DNA from: Streptomyces sp. NBC_01298
GTDB lineage: Bacteria; Actinomycetota; Actinomycetes; Streptomycetales; Streptomycetaceae
Length of the DNA stretch: 64,000 nucleotides
Assembly (NCBI RefSeq): GCF_035978755.1
Contig: NZ_CP108414.1
Coordinates: 930,001 to 994,000 of the forward strand
Direction: 5' to 3'
The notes below the pieces were generated by a model. The model worked only from the letters and a program-made list of their open reading frames with translations, ran no database searches and was not told the origin of the DNA. This document shows, piece after piece, positions 52,401-60,080 of the stretch. Each line of letters begins with the position of its first letter. Position 1 is the first letter of the stretch. A program made the position numbers and the translations under genes.

Positions 52401-53831
52401 TCAACCGCGGTACCCCTCCAGCAGCCGCAGCCAGATCTCGCTGATCGTCGGGAAGGCCGGGACCGCGTGCCACAGGCGCTCGATGGGGACCTCGCCCGCG
52501 ACCGCGATCGTCGCCGCGTGCAGGAGCTCGGCCGCGCCCGGGCCGACGAAGGTGACGCCGAGCAGGATCTCGCGGTCCAGGTCCACCACCATGCGGGCCC
52601 GGCCCCGGTAGCCGTCGGCGTACAGGCCCGCGCCGGAGACCTTGCCGAGGTCGTGGTCCACGGCCCGGACCCGGTGGCCGGCGCGCTCCGCCTCCGCGAG
52701 GGTCAGGCCCACCGATGCGGCCTCCGGGTCGGTGAACACGGCCTGCGGGAGGGCCTGCGTATCGGCGGTCGCCGCGTGTGCGCCCCAACGGCCGGTGTCC
52801 AGTGCGGCGTTGCCCGCGGCTCGCGCGGCGATGACGGCGCCCGCGGTCCGGGCCTGGTACTTGCCCTGATGGGTGAGCAGCGCCCGGTGATTGACGTCGC
52901 CGACCGCGTACAGCCAGTCGATCCCCGGGACCCGGCAGCTGTCGTCCACCGCGATCCACCCGCCCGGGGTGAGCCCGACGGTGTCCAGTCCGATGTCCTC
53001 GGTGCGCGGGGAGCGCCCCGTCGCCACCAGCAGTTCGTCGCCCTCCAGCGTCTCGCCGCCTTCGAGCACCACGGTGACGGGCCCGGTCGAGCCGTCCCTT
53101 ACGACGGACTCGACGGCCACGCCCGTACGGACCACCGCGCCCGCCCCGCGCAGCGCCTCGGCGACCAGTTCCCCGGCGAAGGGCTCCATGCGCGGCAGCA
53201 GCCCGGAGCCCCGTACGAGCAGGGTCACCTGGGAGCCGAGCGCCTGCCAGGCCGTGGCCATCTCCGCGGCCACCACCGATCCGCCGACGATCAGCAGCCG
53301 GCCCGGCGCCGCCTGCGCCGACGTGGCCTCGCGGCTGGTCCACGGCCGGGCGTCCTCCATGCCCGGCAGTTCCGGGATCACGGCCCGGGTACCGGTCGCG
53401 ACGACGACCGCGTGCCGCGCGGAGAGCACGTGGTGCTCCCCCTCCGGGCTGGTGACGGCGACCTTGCGGACTCCGTACAGCCGGCCGTGGCCCCGGTACA
53501 CGTGGGCGCCGACCGACTCCAGCCAGTCGATCTGGCCGTCGTCCTTCCAGCTCCCGGTCCAGTAGTCGCGATGCGCGAAGACCGCTTCCGCGTCCAGCGG
53601 ACCGGCCACGGCGCCCGCCAGACCGGGCACCCGCCGCGCGTCCGCCCGGGCCAGCGCCGGGCGGAGCAGCGCCTTGCTGGGGATGCAGGCCCAGTACGAG
53701 CACTCGCCGCCCACCAACTCGCTCTCGACCAGCGCCGTGCTCAGCCCGGCGGCGCGGGTCCGGTCGACCACGTTCTCGCCGGCCGGCCCCCCGCCGAGGA
53801 CCACTACGTCGTATTCCACCGCTTCCGACAT
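52401..53831 (-). CDS. FAD-dependent pyridine nucleotide-disulphide oxidoreductase
   Basis: 476 residues, the class I disulphide reductase layout: FAD loop GGGPAG at about 13-18, redox-active Cys pair in ECSYWACIPSK (CxxxxC intact but the usual GGTCxxxGC is altered), NAD loop VGGSVVAAE at about 180, second FAD motif YAVGDV, and a C-terminal dimerisation domain with HAATIAVAGEV and HAVPAFPT. The ending HAVPAFPTISE resembles mercuric/dihydrolipoamide-type reductases but the His-Glu catalytic pair reads HAVP-FPT-SE, usual for the family. ATG 53831 follows GGAAGG. Substrate unknown. Confidence 0.87.
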   Translation of the reverse strand: MSEAVEYDVVVLGGGPAGENVVDRTRAAGLSTALVESELVGGECSYWACIPSKALLRPALARADARRVPGLAGAVAGPLDAEAVFAHRDYWTGSWKDDGQIDWLESVGAHVYRGHGRLYGVRKVAVTSPEGEHHVLSARHAVVVATGTRAVIPELPGMEDARPWTSREATSAQAAPGRLLIVGGSVVAAEMATAWQALGSQVTLLVRGSGLLPRMEPFAGELVAEALRGAGAVVRTGVAVESVVRDGSTGPVTVVLEGGETLEGDELLVATGRSPRTEDIGLDTVGLTPGGWIAVDDSCRVPGIDWLYAVGDVNHRALLTHQGKYQARTAGAVIAARAAGNAALDTGRWGAHAATADTQALPQAVFTDPEAASVGLTLAEAERAGHRVRAVDHDLGKVSGAGLYADGYRGRARMVVDLDREILLGVTFVGPGAAELLHAATIAVAGEVPIERLWHAVPAFPTISEIWLRLLEGYRG

Positions 53832-53943
53832 AGACACCTTCCAAGGGTTCCAGAGGGTCCACCAGGACCCGCAGGAATCCCGGCCAGGGGCTCATAGCCC
53901 GTCACTTTACGTGTGGTCTGTGAGACATACGTGAGATGCGGGC

Positions 53944-54005
53944 GGCCCCGGCGTGGTGCAGCAACACCCCGCCGGGGCCTTGATCCAGACCCTTCTGTAT
54001 CAAGG
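53944..54005 (+). other. Structured 5' leader of the first small-gene operon
   Basis: Hairpin 1: 15-base arms 53944-53958 and 53965-53979 with one mismatch. Hairpin 2: CCTTGAT (53978-53984) and ATCAAGG (53999-54005), whose right arm covers most of the ribosome-binding AAGGAG (54003-54008) of gene 54017. The two share bases, so they are mutually exclusive: a possible translational or attenuation switch. Confidence 0.45.
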
Positions 54006-54016
54006 AGCCCAGACCC

Positions 54017-54292
54017 ATGCCAGAACGTACACGCCTGCCCGACGCGGACACCCGCGCCCTGCTCCAGCAGATCGCCGCCCGGTTGACCGCCGAGCGGCCG
54101 CAGCACCCCATGCGGCCGAGCATCCGCACCGCCCTGGCCCTCACCTTCGCTGCCCGGCGGCACGGCTACGGCACCGCGCGCGCCGAGCTGGCCGAGGAGC
54201 TCCTCCTCGCCTTCGCACCGGCCGTCGAGGTGGGCACCACCCGCAAGCAGTACGCCGCCGAGCTCCGCCAGGCCGCGGGCGGCGACCAGTGA
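54017..54292 (+). CDS. Small hypothetical protein, element gene
   Basis: 91 residues, no recognised family. Mostly helical and alanine/arginine-rich: LQQIAARLTAERPQHPMRPSIRTALALTFAARRHGYGTARAELAEELLLAF. Could be a small DNA- or protein-binding factor. AAGGAG precedes the ATG, partly inside a leader hairpin. Its stop overlaps the GTG of the next gene (GTGA), beginning a chain of three coupled genes. Confidence 0.68.
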   Translation: MPERTRLPDADTRALLQQIAARLTAERPQHPMRPSIRTALALTFAARRHGYGTARAELAEELLLAFAPAVEVGTTRKQYAAELRQAAGGDQ

Positions 54293-54645
54293 CCGCGCTC
54301 CGCACCGTCACGGTGCCCACCCTCGACGCCGGACCGGTCACCCTCCCCGAGCCGTCCTGGTGCGCCGGCCACCCGAACGACCCCACCGGCTACCGGGTAG
54401 ACCTGCACCACTCCGCGCCGGTACCCGTGCCCGAGGGGCTCATCGGCCTGGACGCCGAGCTCGTCGAGTTCCCCTTCGGCCAGCGCCCCGTGCCGCTCAG
54501 CGTCTACGTCGAGCTCGTCGCGCCCGGCGCGACGCTGGACCCGGACGGCCTGCGGGACTTCGCCGCGGGCCTGGCCGCGCGGGCGGCGCTGCTCGTCGAG
54601 TTCGCCGACCGGCTGGCCACGCTCCGCGCCGGGGGTGCCTGGTGA
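54289..54645 (+). CDS. DUF6907-like small protein
   Basis: 118 residues. The block PSWCAGHPNDPTGYRVDLHH (about 24-43) with Cys-His spacing resembles the DUF6907 proteins common in Streptomyces; the rest is beta-rich (PVPLSVYVELVAPGATL) followed by a helix ALLVEFADRLATL. Function unknown. Starts within the stop codon of 54017 and ends within the start codon of 54642, so translation is coupled throughout. Confidence 0.65.
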   Translation: MTALRTVTVPTLDAGPVTLPEPSWCAGHPNDPTGYRVDLHHSAPVPVPEGLIGLDAELVEFPFGQRPVPLSVYVELVAPGATLDPDGLRDFAAGLAARAALLVEFADRLATLRAGGAW

Positions 54646-54917
54646 CTACTCCGCCGAAGGCCGGCAAGTCCCTGTCGGTCCGCGTGGACGACACCCTGTC
54701 CGACGACCTCGCCGTCGTCATGCGGACCGGTATGACGGCGTCGGACGCGGTCCGCTACGCCGTGGCGTTCCTCGCGCACGGGTACGCCTGGGTGTGGGAC
54801 TCCGGGCTCTACCCGGACGGCGTCCCACCTCAGCGTATGGCGGTCCGAGTGCCCGCGTATGACGGCGATCCGACGGCCCCGGCCGCGCGTATGACGGACC
54901 CGCCCGGAGCGGCGTAG
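54642..54917 (+). CDS. Small hypothetical protein, possible ribbon-helix-helix type
   Basis: 91 residues. N-terminal KSLSVRVDDTLSDDLAVVMRTGMTASDAVRYAVAFLAHGYAW looks like a beta strand followed by two helices, the order found in ribbon-helix-helix DNA-binding proteins. The C-terminal half is proline-rich and probably unstructured. Third gene of the GTGA-coupled chain. Regulator of the element is a possible role. Confidence 0.62.
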   Translation: MTTPPKAGKSLSVRVDDTLSDDLAVVMRTGMTASDAVRYAVAFLAHGYAWVWDSGLYPDGVPPQRMAVRVPAYDGDPTAPAARMTDPPGAA

Positions 54918-55109
54918 TCGTGCTCTTCGCTGCGGCGACGGCGGTCGGGGTTCGTGGGGCTCGCCCTCACGGCTTGAGGCCGCCGTGACCCCGAAGCCCA
55001 CTGCGTCGGGCCTGTGGGCGGGTGTAGTCAATCGCCAATGCGATGGCTGCGCAGCCTCCCCAAGTCCCTTTTCCCACCTGTACTGTTCGGGCACCGTGAA
55101 GGGGGACCT

Positions 55110-55496
55110 GTGACGGCATACAGTTTCGGCAACCGATGGGTGGGCATTTCAGCGTTGAAGGAGCCGCCGGAAGCTCCTTCCATGCAGGATCTGGCCAAGC
55201 GGCAGGCCGCGAGAATCGAAGCCGGGACGCCTCGAAAGCCGACCAAGAAGAAGAGACGGCGGCAAGGGCAAGAGGCCCACCACCCTTCTATCGACCTGGG
55301 CAACGGGGTTCTGGTCAACGCTCCGCGTGTCCGGAGGGCGCTACGCGACATGGCGACCGCGATGAATCGCGCCGGTCGTGGGACTGATGCTTCGCAGCTC
55401 CTCGCCGTACACGACAGCCTGCTCGTGCCGAATCCAGTGATTCACTCTGAGGATCTAAAGCGAGCGCTACGAACCGGCTTTGCACCCGGCCGCTGA
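55110..55496 (+). CDS. Hypothetical protein with basic linker
   Basis: 128 residues, not recognised. N-terminal part SFGNRWVGISALKEPPEAPSMQDLAKRQAARIE, a lysine/arginine-rich centre (RKPTKKKRRRQGQE) likely contacting nucleic acid, and a helical C-terminus (VRRALRDMATAMNRAGRGTDASQLLAVHDSLL). GTG 55110 is used because GGGGGA lies close upstream and the ATG at 55038 has no site. Codon use is less GC-biased than neighbours in its second half, consistent with transfer. Confidence 0.6.
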   Translation: MTAYSFGNRWVGISALKEPPEAPSMQDLAKRQAARIEAGTPRKPTKKKRRRQGQEAHHPSIDLGNGVLVNAPRVRRALRDMATAMNRAGRGTDASQLLAVHDSLLVPNPVIHSEDLKRALRTGFAPGR

Positions 55497-55624
55497 CCGT
55501 CCAGGCTGACGGCAGTCTCACCTCTCTCCAGGGCCGCCGCACACTCCCGACTGTCAGAGCCCCGCCGTACCGTGGGGCACATCATCAGACCGGACTGCCG
55601 CGGGCTGCGGCGCTACTCGGTCCC

Positions 55625-55656
55625 GGCCCCGCCCGAAACAGCGCTCGGGCGGGGCC
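55625..55656. terminator. Bidirectional terminator
   Basis: Perfect 12-base arms GGCCCCGCCCGA (55625-55636) and TCGGGCGGGGCC (55645-55656) between the plus-strand gene ending at 55496 and the minus-strand gene ending at 55663. Confidence 0.75.
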
Positions 55657-55662
55657 CCTCCG

Positions 55663-56139
55663 CTACGGCTGGGGCCACCCTTCGTCCTGCATGCACTGCT
55701 TGAACGCCTTCTCGCGCTGCGTCGCCGTGTATGCGCTGCCGAGCTGGTCGAGCATCTCGTCTCCGCTGGGCGTCCCATCCGGCCAAGCCTTCACCGACTG
55801 CTCGGTGCAGTAGGCGCGCGCCGACAGCTGGGTCATCCCCGAAGCCTGGCCCTGCCCAGTGCCGAGATCGGACGCCGCGGATTTGCCGTCCTGACCATCC
55901 CGGCCCGCCTTACCCACTGGGCCGACGGGCCCCTGCGGGCCAGCAGGCCCCTGGACGCCGGCGGGCCCTCGCGGGCCCGGCACGGCAGCCCGAGCACGCA
56001 GGTCCGAGATCTGCTGCTGCTGAACCACGAGGGCAGCGGTCTGCCCAGCGAGGACGACGCCCGCCACGATCCCGAGCGCGATCGGAAGGCGCCGGCGGGG
56101 CGCGGGCACGGGTATGGCGGGCTGATCGGCGTCGGTCAT
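55663..56139 (-). CDS. Small membrane protein with collagen-like repeats
   Basis: 158 residues. A proline-rich cytosolic start, one hydrophobic helix (LPIALGIVAGVVLAGQTAALVV, about 19-40), then a Gly-x-y tract of about ten triplets (PGPRGPAGVQGPAGPQGPVGPVGKAGRDGQDGK, shown in part) near 57-85, then a polar domain with two Cys (AYCTEQSV, FKQCMQDEGWPQP). Collagen-like stalks of this kind occur on phage and actinobacterial surface proteins. ATG 56139 follows GGGAAG. Single gene; function unknown. Confidence 0.75.
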   Translation of the reverse strand: MTDADQPAIPVPAPRRRLPIALGIVAGVVLAGQTAALVVQQQQISDLRARAAVPGPRGPAGVQGPAGPQGPVGPVGKAGRDGQDGKSAASDLGTGQGQASGMTQLSARAYCTEQSVKAWPDGTPSGDEMLDQLGSAYTATQREKAFKQCMQDEGWPQP

Positions 56140-56415
56140 CGTCTTCCCTGGGCTCGGCGTGACGCGCCAGTGTACGAGCGGCCTCTCAGCCCCATTCACC
56201 CGGACCGGTGCCGCGCCATGCCACCAACGGATCCCGAGGTCGCGTCCTCGCCATGCACGCGCACCACGCTCAGTCGGCCACCCTACGGAGCGGGCAGGTG
56301 GACGGTGATCCGAGCCTTCCTGGCCTGCCTCTCCGCCGAATGCTGCGAGCCCTGCGGCTGGTGGTCCAAGCCCTACTGCGGGCACTGACCCGCCGTTCTG
56401 CAATTAGGTGCACAA

Positions 56416-56450
56416 GGGCCCCCAATGCGTGTGGATCGCATCGGGGGCCC
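56416..56450 (-). terminator. Terminator of the small-gene operon 56471-57738
   Basis: Arms GGGCCCCCAATGCG (56416-56429) and CGCATCGGGGGCCC (56437-56450), a single mismatch, 7-base loop, 20 bases past the stop at 56471. Confidence 0.7.
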
Positions 56451-56470
56451 AGTCATGGGGGCTGGCTGCC

Positions 56471-56797
56471 CTACACGGGCGGGCGGCCGGGGGTCGGGGT
56501 GGGCGGCGGCGACGGCAGGGGCGGACCCTGGTCCGGCGGCGTCTGCGGGCTTCCGGATCCGTGCTTACCCATCTCCAGGGTCATCTTCAGGGTCCTTCCG
56601 TTGAGCTTGTAGATGCCGTACGGGGGGAACAGATCGACGCGGGCCGGGTAGCCAGCCTCCGCGCACGGGATGCACAGCAGATCGCGACCGTGAGCGTGCG
56701 CGGCGGTACGGGCCGCTTGAACCGGCCCCCGCCAACAGGCCTCGCACGTGGTGACGTCCGTGGCGGACGTGTCGAACTCCACGGTGATCACGTCCAC
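56471..56797 (-). CDS. Small hypothetical protein with two CxxC knuckles
   Basis: 108 residues. N-terminal half contains CEACW (about 18-22) and CIPCAEAGYP (about 42-51), a likely zinc ribbon, then YGIYKLNGRTLKMTLEMGK, then a proline-rich C-terminal tail of about 30 residues. The ATG overlaps the end of the 56788 gene. Likely a small regulatory or scaffolding protein of the element. Confidence 0.65.
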   Translation of the reverse strand: MDVITVEFDTSATDVTTCEACWRGPVQAARTAAHAHGRDLLCIPCAEAGYPARVDLFPPYGIYKLNGRTLKMTLEMGKHGSGSPQTPPDQGPPLPSPPPTPTPGRPPV

Positions 56798-57252
56798 ATC
56801 TCCGGGTCCTCACTGAAGCCGGCGCGGCGGATCGTGGCGACCGTCCGTTCAAGCCAGCCGGGCGCGATCGGTGCGGAGCTGGGGAGGGTCGGGTAGTGGT
56901 GCACGAACACGCCGAGACGGGCGCCCACGGCGTAGTGGATCTCCGTGTTCTCCAAGAGTGCGTGGAGTCCCTTGTCGACGATCGCGGAGGGCGAGAGACG
57001 CTCGTCGCTCTGAGCGGCCGCAGCAACGAACTTGAGCGTCTCGACGACGACCTGTTCGGCGTACACCCAACCGAAGGCCGGCTCGTTGCGGGCGAGCGTC
57101 GCGGTGACGGTCATGAACTCGTCCGCGTCGAGGAGAGCACGGGGGTTGCGTTCGCCGGGCGCGGCGGTGAGCACGCTGCCTGTAACCGCGGGCGTCGGGG
57201 TTTCACTCTTGCCGGCGCTGCACGGCGGCGGGGGCTTGGGGGGCGTAGACAT
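56788..57252 (-). CDS. Hypothetical protein, element gene
   Basis: 154 residues, no known family. A proline-rich N-terminus (~30 residues) precedes a helical domain with NEPAFGWVYAEQVVVETLKFVAAAAQ and ALLENTEIHYAVGARLGVFVHHYPTLP. AGGGAG lies 6 bases before the ATG. First of a pair overlapping by ten bases with gene 56471. Confidence 0.65.
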   Translation of the reverse strand: MSTPPKPPPPCSAGKSETPTPAVTGSVLTAAPGERNPRALLDADEFMTVTATLARNEPAFGWVYAEQVVVETLKFVAAAAQSDERLSPSAIVDKGLHALLENTEIHYAVGARLGVFVHHYPTLPSSAPIAPGWLERTVATIRRAGFSEDPEMWT

Positions 57253-57285
57253 GGCGTCTCCCTTGGTCGTTTCAGGAGTTGCAGG

Positions 57286-57366
57286 TCAGTTGATGCCAAC
57301 GACGATCACGGCGAGGGCGCCGAGCAGGACGAAGACGAAGAGCAGCTGTCCTCGCCAGTCGTTCAC
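57286..57366 (-). CDS. 26-residue single-helix membrane protein
   Basis: MNDWRGQLLFVFVLLGALAV followed by IVVGIN: nearly all one transmembrane helix. GTG 57366 overlaps the TGA of the preceding gene (GTGA), so it is likely made by translational coupling. Tiny single-helix proteins are common in actinobacterial plasmids and phages. Too short for family assignment. Confidence 0.55.
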   Translation of the reverse strand: MNDWRGQLLFVFVLLGALAVIVVGIN

Positions 57367-57575
57367 CGAGCCGCCTCGACGTTGGCCGCGGCCGTGCTCA
57401 GCTCGCGGCCGGAGGCCATTTGGATGTAGGCGATCGGCGCGTACACGGCCTCGCCGTAGACACGGCGGACCACCTCCTGGACGACGGCCACGAGTTTGCC
57501 CTCCGTCCCGGAGGCGACATCGCGGACCGGCTGCCCGAGGAGCGGATGGTCGAGCTGCTCGACCGGGTCAGCCAT
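57363..57575 (-). CDS. Small hypothetical protein (70 residues)
   Basis: Starts MADPVEQLDHPLLGQPVRDV and contains GTEGKLVAVVQEVVRRVYGEAVYAPIAYIQMASGRELSTA, a beta-rich small domain without recognised family. The ATG at 57575 overlaps the end of the 57568 gene by eight bases, and its stop overlaps the start of the 26-residue membrane protein: a three-gene overlapping chain. Confidence 0.6.
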   Translation of the reverse strand: MADPVEQLDHPLLGQPVRDVASGTEGKLVAVVQEVVRRVYGEAVYAPIAYIQMASGRELSTAAANVEAAR

Positions 57576-57738
57576 CGGACTCGGCTCCGTCCGTGCCGGT
57601 GAACCGGGCCCAGCCGGCCTGCGCCCGGTCAAGGAGATCGGCGCTCGGCTCGACCACCTCAGCCATGCCCATGCGGGTGTCGTCCGGGGTGTCGAGGCTC
57701 CATACGCCGCGGGCACAGCTGTGGATCGGGCTGGTCAC
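57568..57738 (-). CDS. Small hypothetical protein (56 residues), head of a chain
   Basis: MTSPIHSCARGVWSLDTPDD followed by TRMGMAEVVEPSADLLDRAQAGWARFTGTDG. GGAGGGAG lies 7 bases ahead of GTG 57738, a strong site, so the gene is called in spite of its size. Function unknown. The first gene of the minus-strand chain 57738 to 57286 and divergent to the DUF6879/XRE operon. Confidence 0.58.
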   Translation of the reverse strand: MTSPIHSCARGVWSLDTPDDTRMGMAEVVEPSADLLDRAQAGWARFTGTDGAESDG

Positions 57739-57810
57739 GGGGTCACTCCCTCCGTCGTCAGCGGGTGGTCCTCAGAGCCTGACGAGGGCCCGTACTCGCC
57801 CGCCACGAAT

Positions 57811-57909
57811 GTGCACCGATGTTCACGTAGAGACCCGATTCGGACGACCTTCCGGACGTCCTCTTGACCGCTCAACCTGCGTCCATAACTGTGGTGTTCA
57901 TCCGTGCAC
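57811..57909. promoter_or_regulatory. Divergent control region with paired operator-like sites
   Basis: Two related 16-base sequences in opposite orientation: GTGCACCGATGTTCAC (57811-57826) and GTGTTCATCCGTGCAC (57894-57909). Between them a candidate promoter for the plus operon: TTGACC (57864-57869) with CATAAC or TAACTG near 57884-57891. The arrangement resembles a repressor-controlled intergenic switch. Confidence 0.45.
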
Positions 57910-57931
57910 AACCCGAGCAACGGAGGACACC

Positions 57932-58183
57932 ATGACGCTACGTTTCGTGGGCATCGACCCGAGCAGCAGCGACGGCGAGAGCCCTACCGTGTGGGTCGAC
58001 GAGGAGCACCAGGAGCTCGTCTTCCAGGGCTGGCTTCCCAGCCCCGAGCTGGAGGCGGAGTGCGCGGCCCTGGAGCTGCCCGGCCACGGGGCCGGCATCC
58101 CGAAGGGAGAGGCCGTGGTGCGGATCCCCGCACGCATGGCGCACATGATCAGGGAGGCCTGCGATGCCCTTGAACGTCCCTAG
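57932..58183 (+). CDS. Small hypothetical protein preceding DUF6879 gene
   Basis: 83 residues. TLRFVGIDPSSSDGESPTVWVDEEHQELVFQGW, then a C-terminal helix; acidic and soluble. It occupies the place that a DUF397 small protein often takes next to XRE/DUF5753 regulators but does not carry the DUF397 signature. GGAGG precedes the ATG by 6 bases. Overlaps the DUF6879 gene by 20 bases. Probably a partner of the regulatory unit. Confidence 0.7.
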   Translation: MTLRFVGIDPSSSDGESPTVWVDEEHQELVFQGWLPSPELEAECAALELPGHGAGIPKGEAVVRIPARMAHMIREACDALERP

Positions 58184-58691
58184 CTGGCCCGACCTCCTCG
58201 GCGCCGCCGAGCACTCGGTCGTCCACCTGGAGACCCGCGATGCCTACGCGGTCGACTACGAGACCGGCCCGTTCGCGGACTGGCGCGCCGGACACCGCCA
58301 CGACCCTGCCGACCAGGCAGCGTGGTGGCGGCCCTGGCTCGACCTCATCGGCTCCACCGTCGCCCGCGGGGTCACCGTGCGCCGGGCCCGCATCGTCTCC
58401 GAGCCGGTCAGCGAGTACACCCGCTTCCTGTACGACGGGACGTTCACGAACGTCACCGCCGGCGAGGACGTGCGGTGGCTTCCACGGCGCCAGGCGAGCG
58501 ACATCGCGCTCCCGGGCAACGACTTCTGGCTCATCGATGGGCGCCTCGTCCGCTGGAATCACTTTTCCGGCGAAGGGGTGTCCGCTGGCGGCGAGATGAG
58601 CGAGGACCCGGCCGCGGCGAAGCTCTGCGCGGACGCCTTCGAGGCCGTATGGGCTAGGGCGATTCCGCACTCCAGCTTCGAGATCAGGTAG
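58164..58691 (+). CDS. DUF6879 family protein
   Basis: 175 residues. The family pattern is visible: SVVHLETRDAYAVDYETGPFADWRAG, RARIVSEPVSEYTRFLYDGTFTNVTAGEDVRWLPRRQA, GNDFWLIDGRLVRWNHFSGEG. These are usually encoded next to XRE/DUF5753 regulators in Streptomyces and have no established function; a role as partner or toxin-like element of that unit has been suggested by association only. GGGAGG precedes the ATG. Confidence 0.82.
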   Translation: MPLNVPSWPDLLGAAEHSVVHLETRDAYAVDYETGPFADWRAGHRHDPADQAAWWRPWLDLIGSTVARGVTVRRARIVSEPVSEYTRFLYDGTFTNVTAGEDVRWLPRRQASDIALPGNDFWLIDGRLVRWNHFSGEGVSAGGEMSEDPAAAKLCADAFEAVWARAIPHSSFEIR

Positions 58692-58705
58692 GCGGAGCCC
58701 AGCTC

Positions 58706-59557
58706 ATGTCCGTGTCCCCGTCATCCGCGGCCCAGGCCGCACGCCGCAGCGTGGCCGATCGGCTGCGTGAGCTACGTGCGGAGGCGGGGCTCAGCGGCGG
58801 CGAGCTGGGCGACCGCTGCGGCTGGACGCACTCCAAGTCCTCGCGCATCGAGAACGCCCGTACGCCTCCCACCCCGGACGACATCCGCCGGTGGTGCGAG
58901 GCGTGCGGCGCGGTCGGCCAGGCACGCGACATCGTCGCGCAGTCGCAGAACGCCGAGTCCCTGTACACGGAGTGGCGGCGCCGGTCCCGGAGCGGCCTGA
59001 AGCAGCTGCAACACAGCTACGTCCCCCTGTTCCGCTCCACCCGCCTGTTCCGCGTGTACTCCGCCACGCTCCTGCCGCACTTCGTGCAGACCGAGGGCTA
59101 CGCCGCCGGCCTACTCACGGCTATCAGCGAGTTCCGGGAGATCCCCAACGACGTCGCCGAGGCAGTCGCCGCCCGCATGCAGCGGAACCTGATCCTGCGC
59201 GAGCCCGGCCGCCGGTACGTCCTCCTCGTCGAGGAGAGCGCACTACGCCACCAACTGGCGGACGCCGACGCTATGGCCGCTCAGCTCGGCTACCTGATGA
59301 CCGTGGGGGCGATGCCGTCCGTGAGCCTAGGCATCATCCCCATGGCCACCCGCGAGCGCTCCCAATGGCCGCTGGAGACGTTCCACATGTACGACGACAC
59401 CCTCGTGTCGGTGGAGCTCCTCTCGGCCCGCGTCACGGTCACGCAGCCGAGCGAGATTGCCCTCTACGAGAAGGCGTTCGCGGCGCTCCAGCAGATGGCC
59501 GTGTACGGCGCTGATGCCCGCGCACTGATCATGGAAGCCATGGCCGCGCTGCGTTGA
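58706..59557 (+). CDS. XRE-family regulator with DUF5753 domain
   Basis: 283 residues. N-terminal HTH: ADRLRELRAEAGLSGGELGDRCGWTHSKSSRIENARTPPTPDDI (about residues 17-60). Residues ~100-275 are a DUF5753 (Scr1/WhiJ-type) domain: FVQTEGYAAGLLTA, EAVAARMQRNLILREPGRRYVLLVEESALRHQL, MPSVSLGIIPM. Likely repressor of the small-gene operons around it, perhaps binding the paired sites at 57811-57909. Third gene of a coupled operon. WhiJ-like proteins influence development, and element-borne copies probably control maintenance. Confidence 0.88.
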   Translation: MSVSPSSAAQAARRSVADRLRELRAEAGLSGGELGDRCGWTHSKSSRIENARTPPTPDDIRRWCEACGAVGQARDIVAQSQNAESLYTEWRRRSRSGLKQLQHSYVPLFRSTRLFRVYSATLLPHFVQTEGYAAGLLTAISEFREIPNDVAEAVAARMQRNLILREPGRRYVLLVEESALRHQLADADAMAAQLGYLMTVGAMPSVSLGIIPMATRERSQWPLETFHMYDDTLVSVELLSARVTVTQPSEIALYEKAFAALQQMAVYGADARALIMEAMAALR

Positions 59558-59597
59558 CCGGCACGCACCTGATTTCTCAGGGCCGTGTAGCACGGAA

Positions 59598-59631
59598 GTG
59601 CCCGGGCCCCGGTGCGGTAGGGGCCGGGCAC
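59598..59631. terminator. Bidirectional terminator
   Basis: GTGCCCGGGCCCC (59598-59610) pairs with GGGGCCGGGCAC (59620-59631), one bulged G, 9-base loop, between the XRE gene and the minus-strand operon ending at 59643. Confidence 0.65.
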
Positions 59632-59642
59632 GGGCGCAGCCG

Positions 59643-60080
59643 TCAGGCGGCTGCTGGTCCGGGCGGGTTGTCGCGGCTCAACTGGGCCAGCCGTCGGGGA
59701 TCCGCTGAACAGTCCTCCGCGTGGTGCATCGCGTAGCGCTCGGGGCCGATGCCCTCCATCGAGGCGCCGGACAGGCAGTGGCCATCGGGGGTCACCCCTT
59801 CCTGCTCGGGCGTCACGTACAGCAGCGCCACCGTCTTGCGCTGGCCGTTGAACTCCGGCCGCGCAGTGCGGCGCTCGAAGGCCTCGCCGCCCCTCCGCCG
59901 CCCGGCGACACGCGCCCCGTACAGCTCGCCGGGGATGAAGACGTTCCGGTCCCTCCGGTACGCCAGTGCCGCGGCGTTGGCCGCGGCCCGGCAGGCGGAC
60001 GTCCGCGCGTCCTGCCACTCGGTGCACTCCTGCACGTGGGCCCGCCAGGCCTCCGCGGCGTCCACCTCGACGGGCGCCAT
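59643..60080 (-). CDS. Hypothetical protein, element gene
   Basis: 145 residues, no known family. Contains VQECTEWQDARTSACRAAANAAALAYRRDRNVFIPGELYG, a central basic AGRRRGGEAFERRTARP, and LLYVTPEQEGVTPDGHC...CSADPRRLAQL; four cysteines. The ATG overlaps the stop of the 60080 gene (TGATG). Last gene of a minus-strand operon that begins with the primase-like gene. Confidence 0.62.
   Translation of the reverse strand: MAPVEVDAAEAWRAHVQECTEWQDARTSACRAAANAAALAYRRDRNVFIPGELYGARVAGRRRGGEAFERRTARPEFNGQRKTVALLYVTPEQEGVTPDGHCLSGASMEGIGPERYAMHHAEDCSADPRRLAQLSRDNPPGPAAA

Noticed and set aside
53860..54016. Attachment site or tRNA 3' end at the left edge of the element
   Set aside because: No tRNA-like fold or CCA-bearing arm was recognised and the partner repeat would be outside the window.
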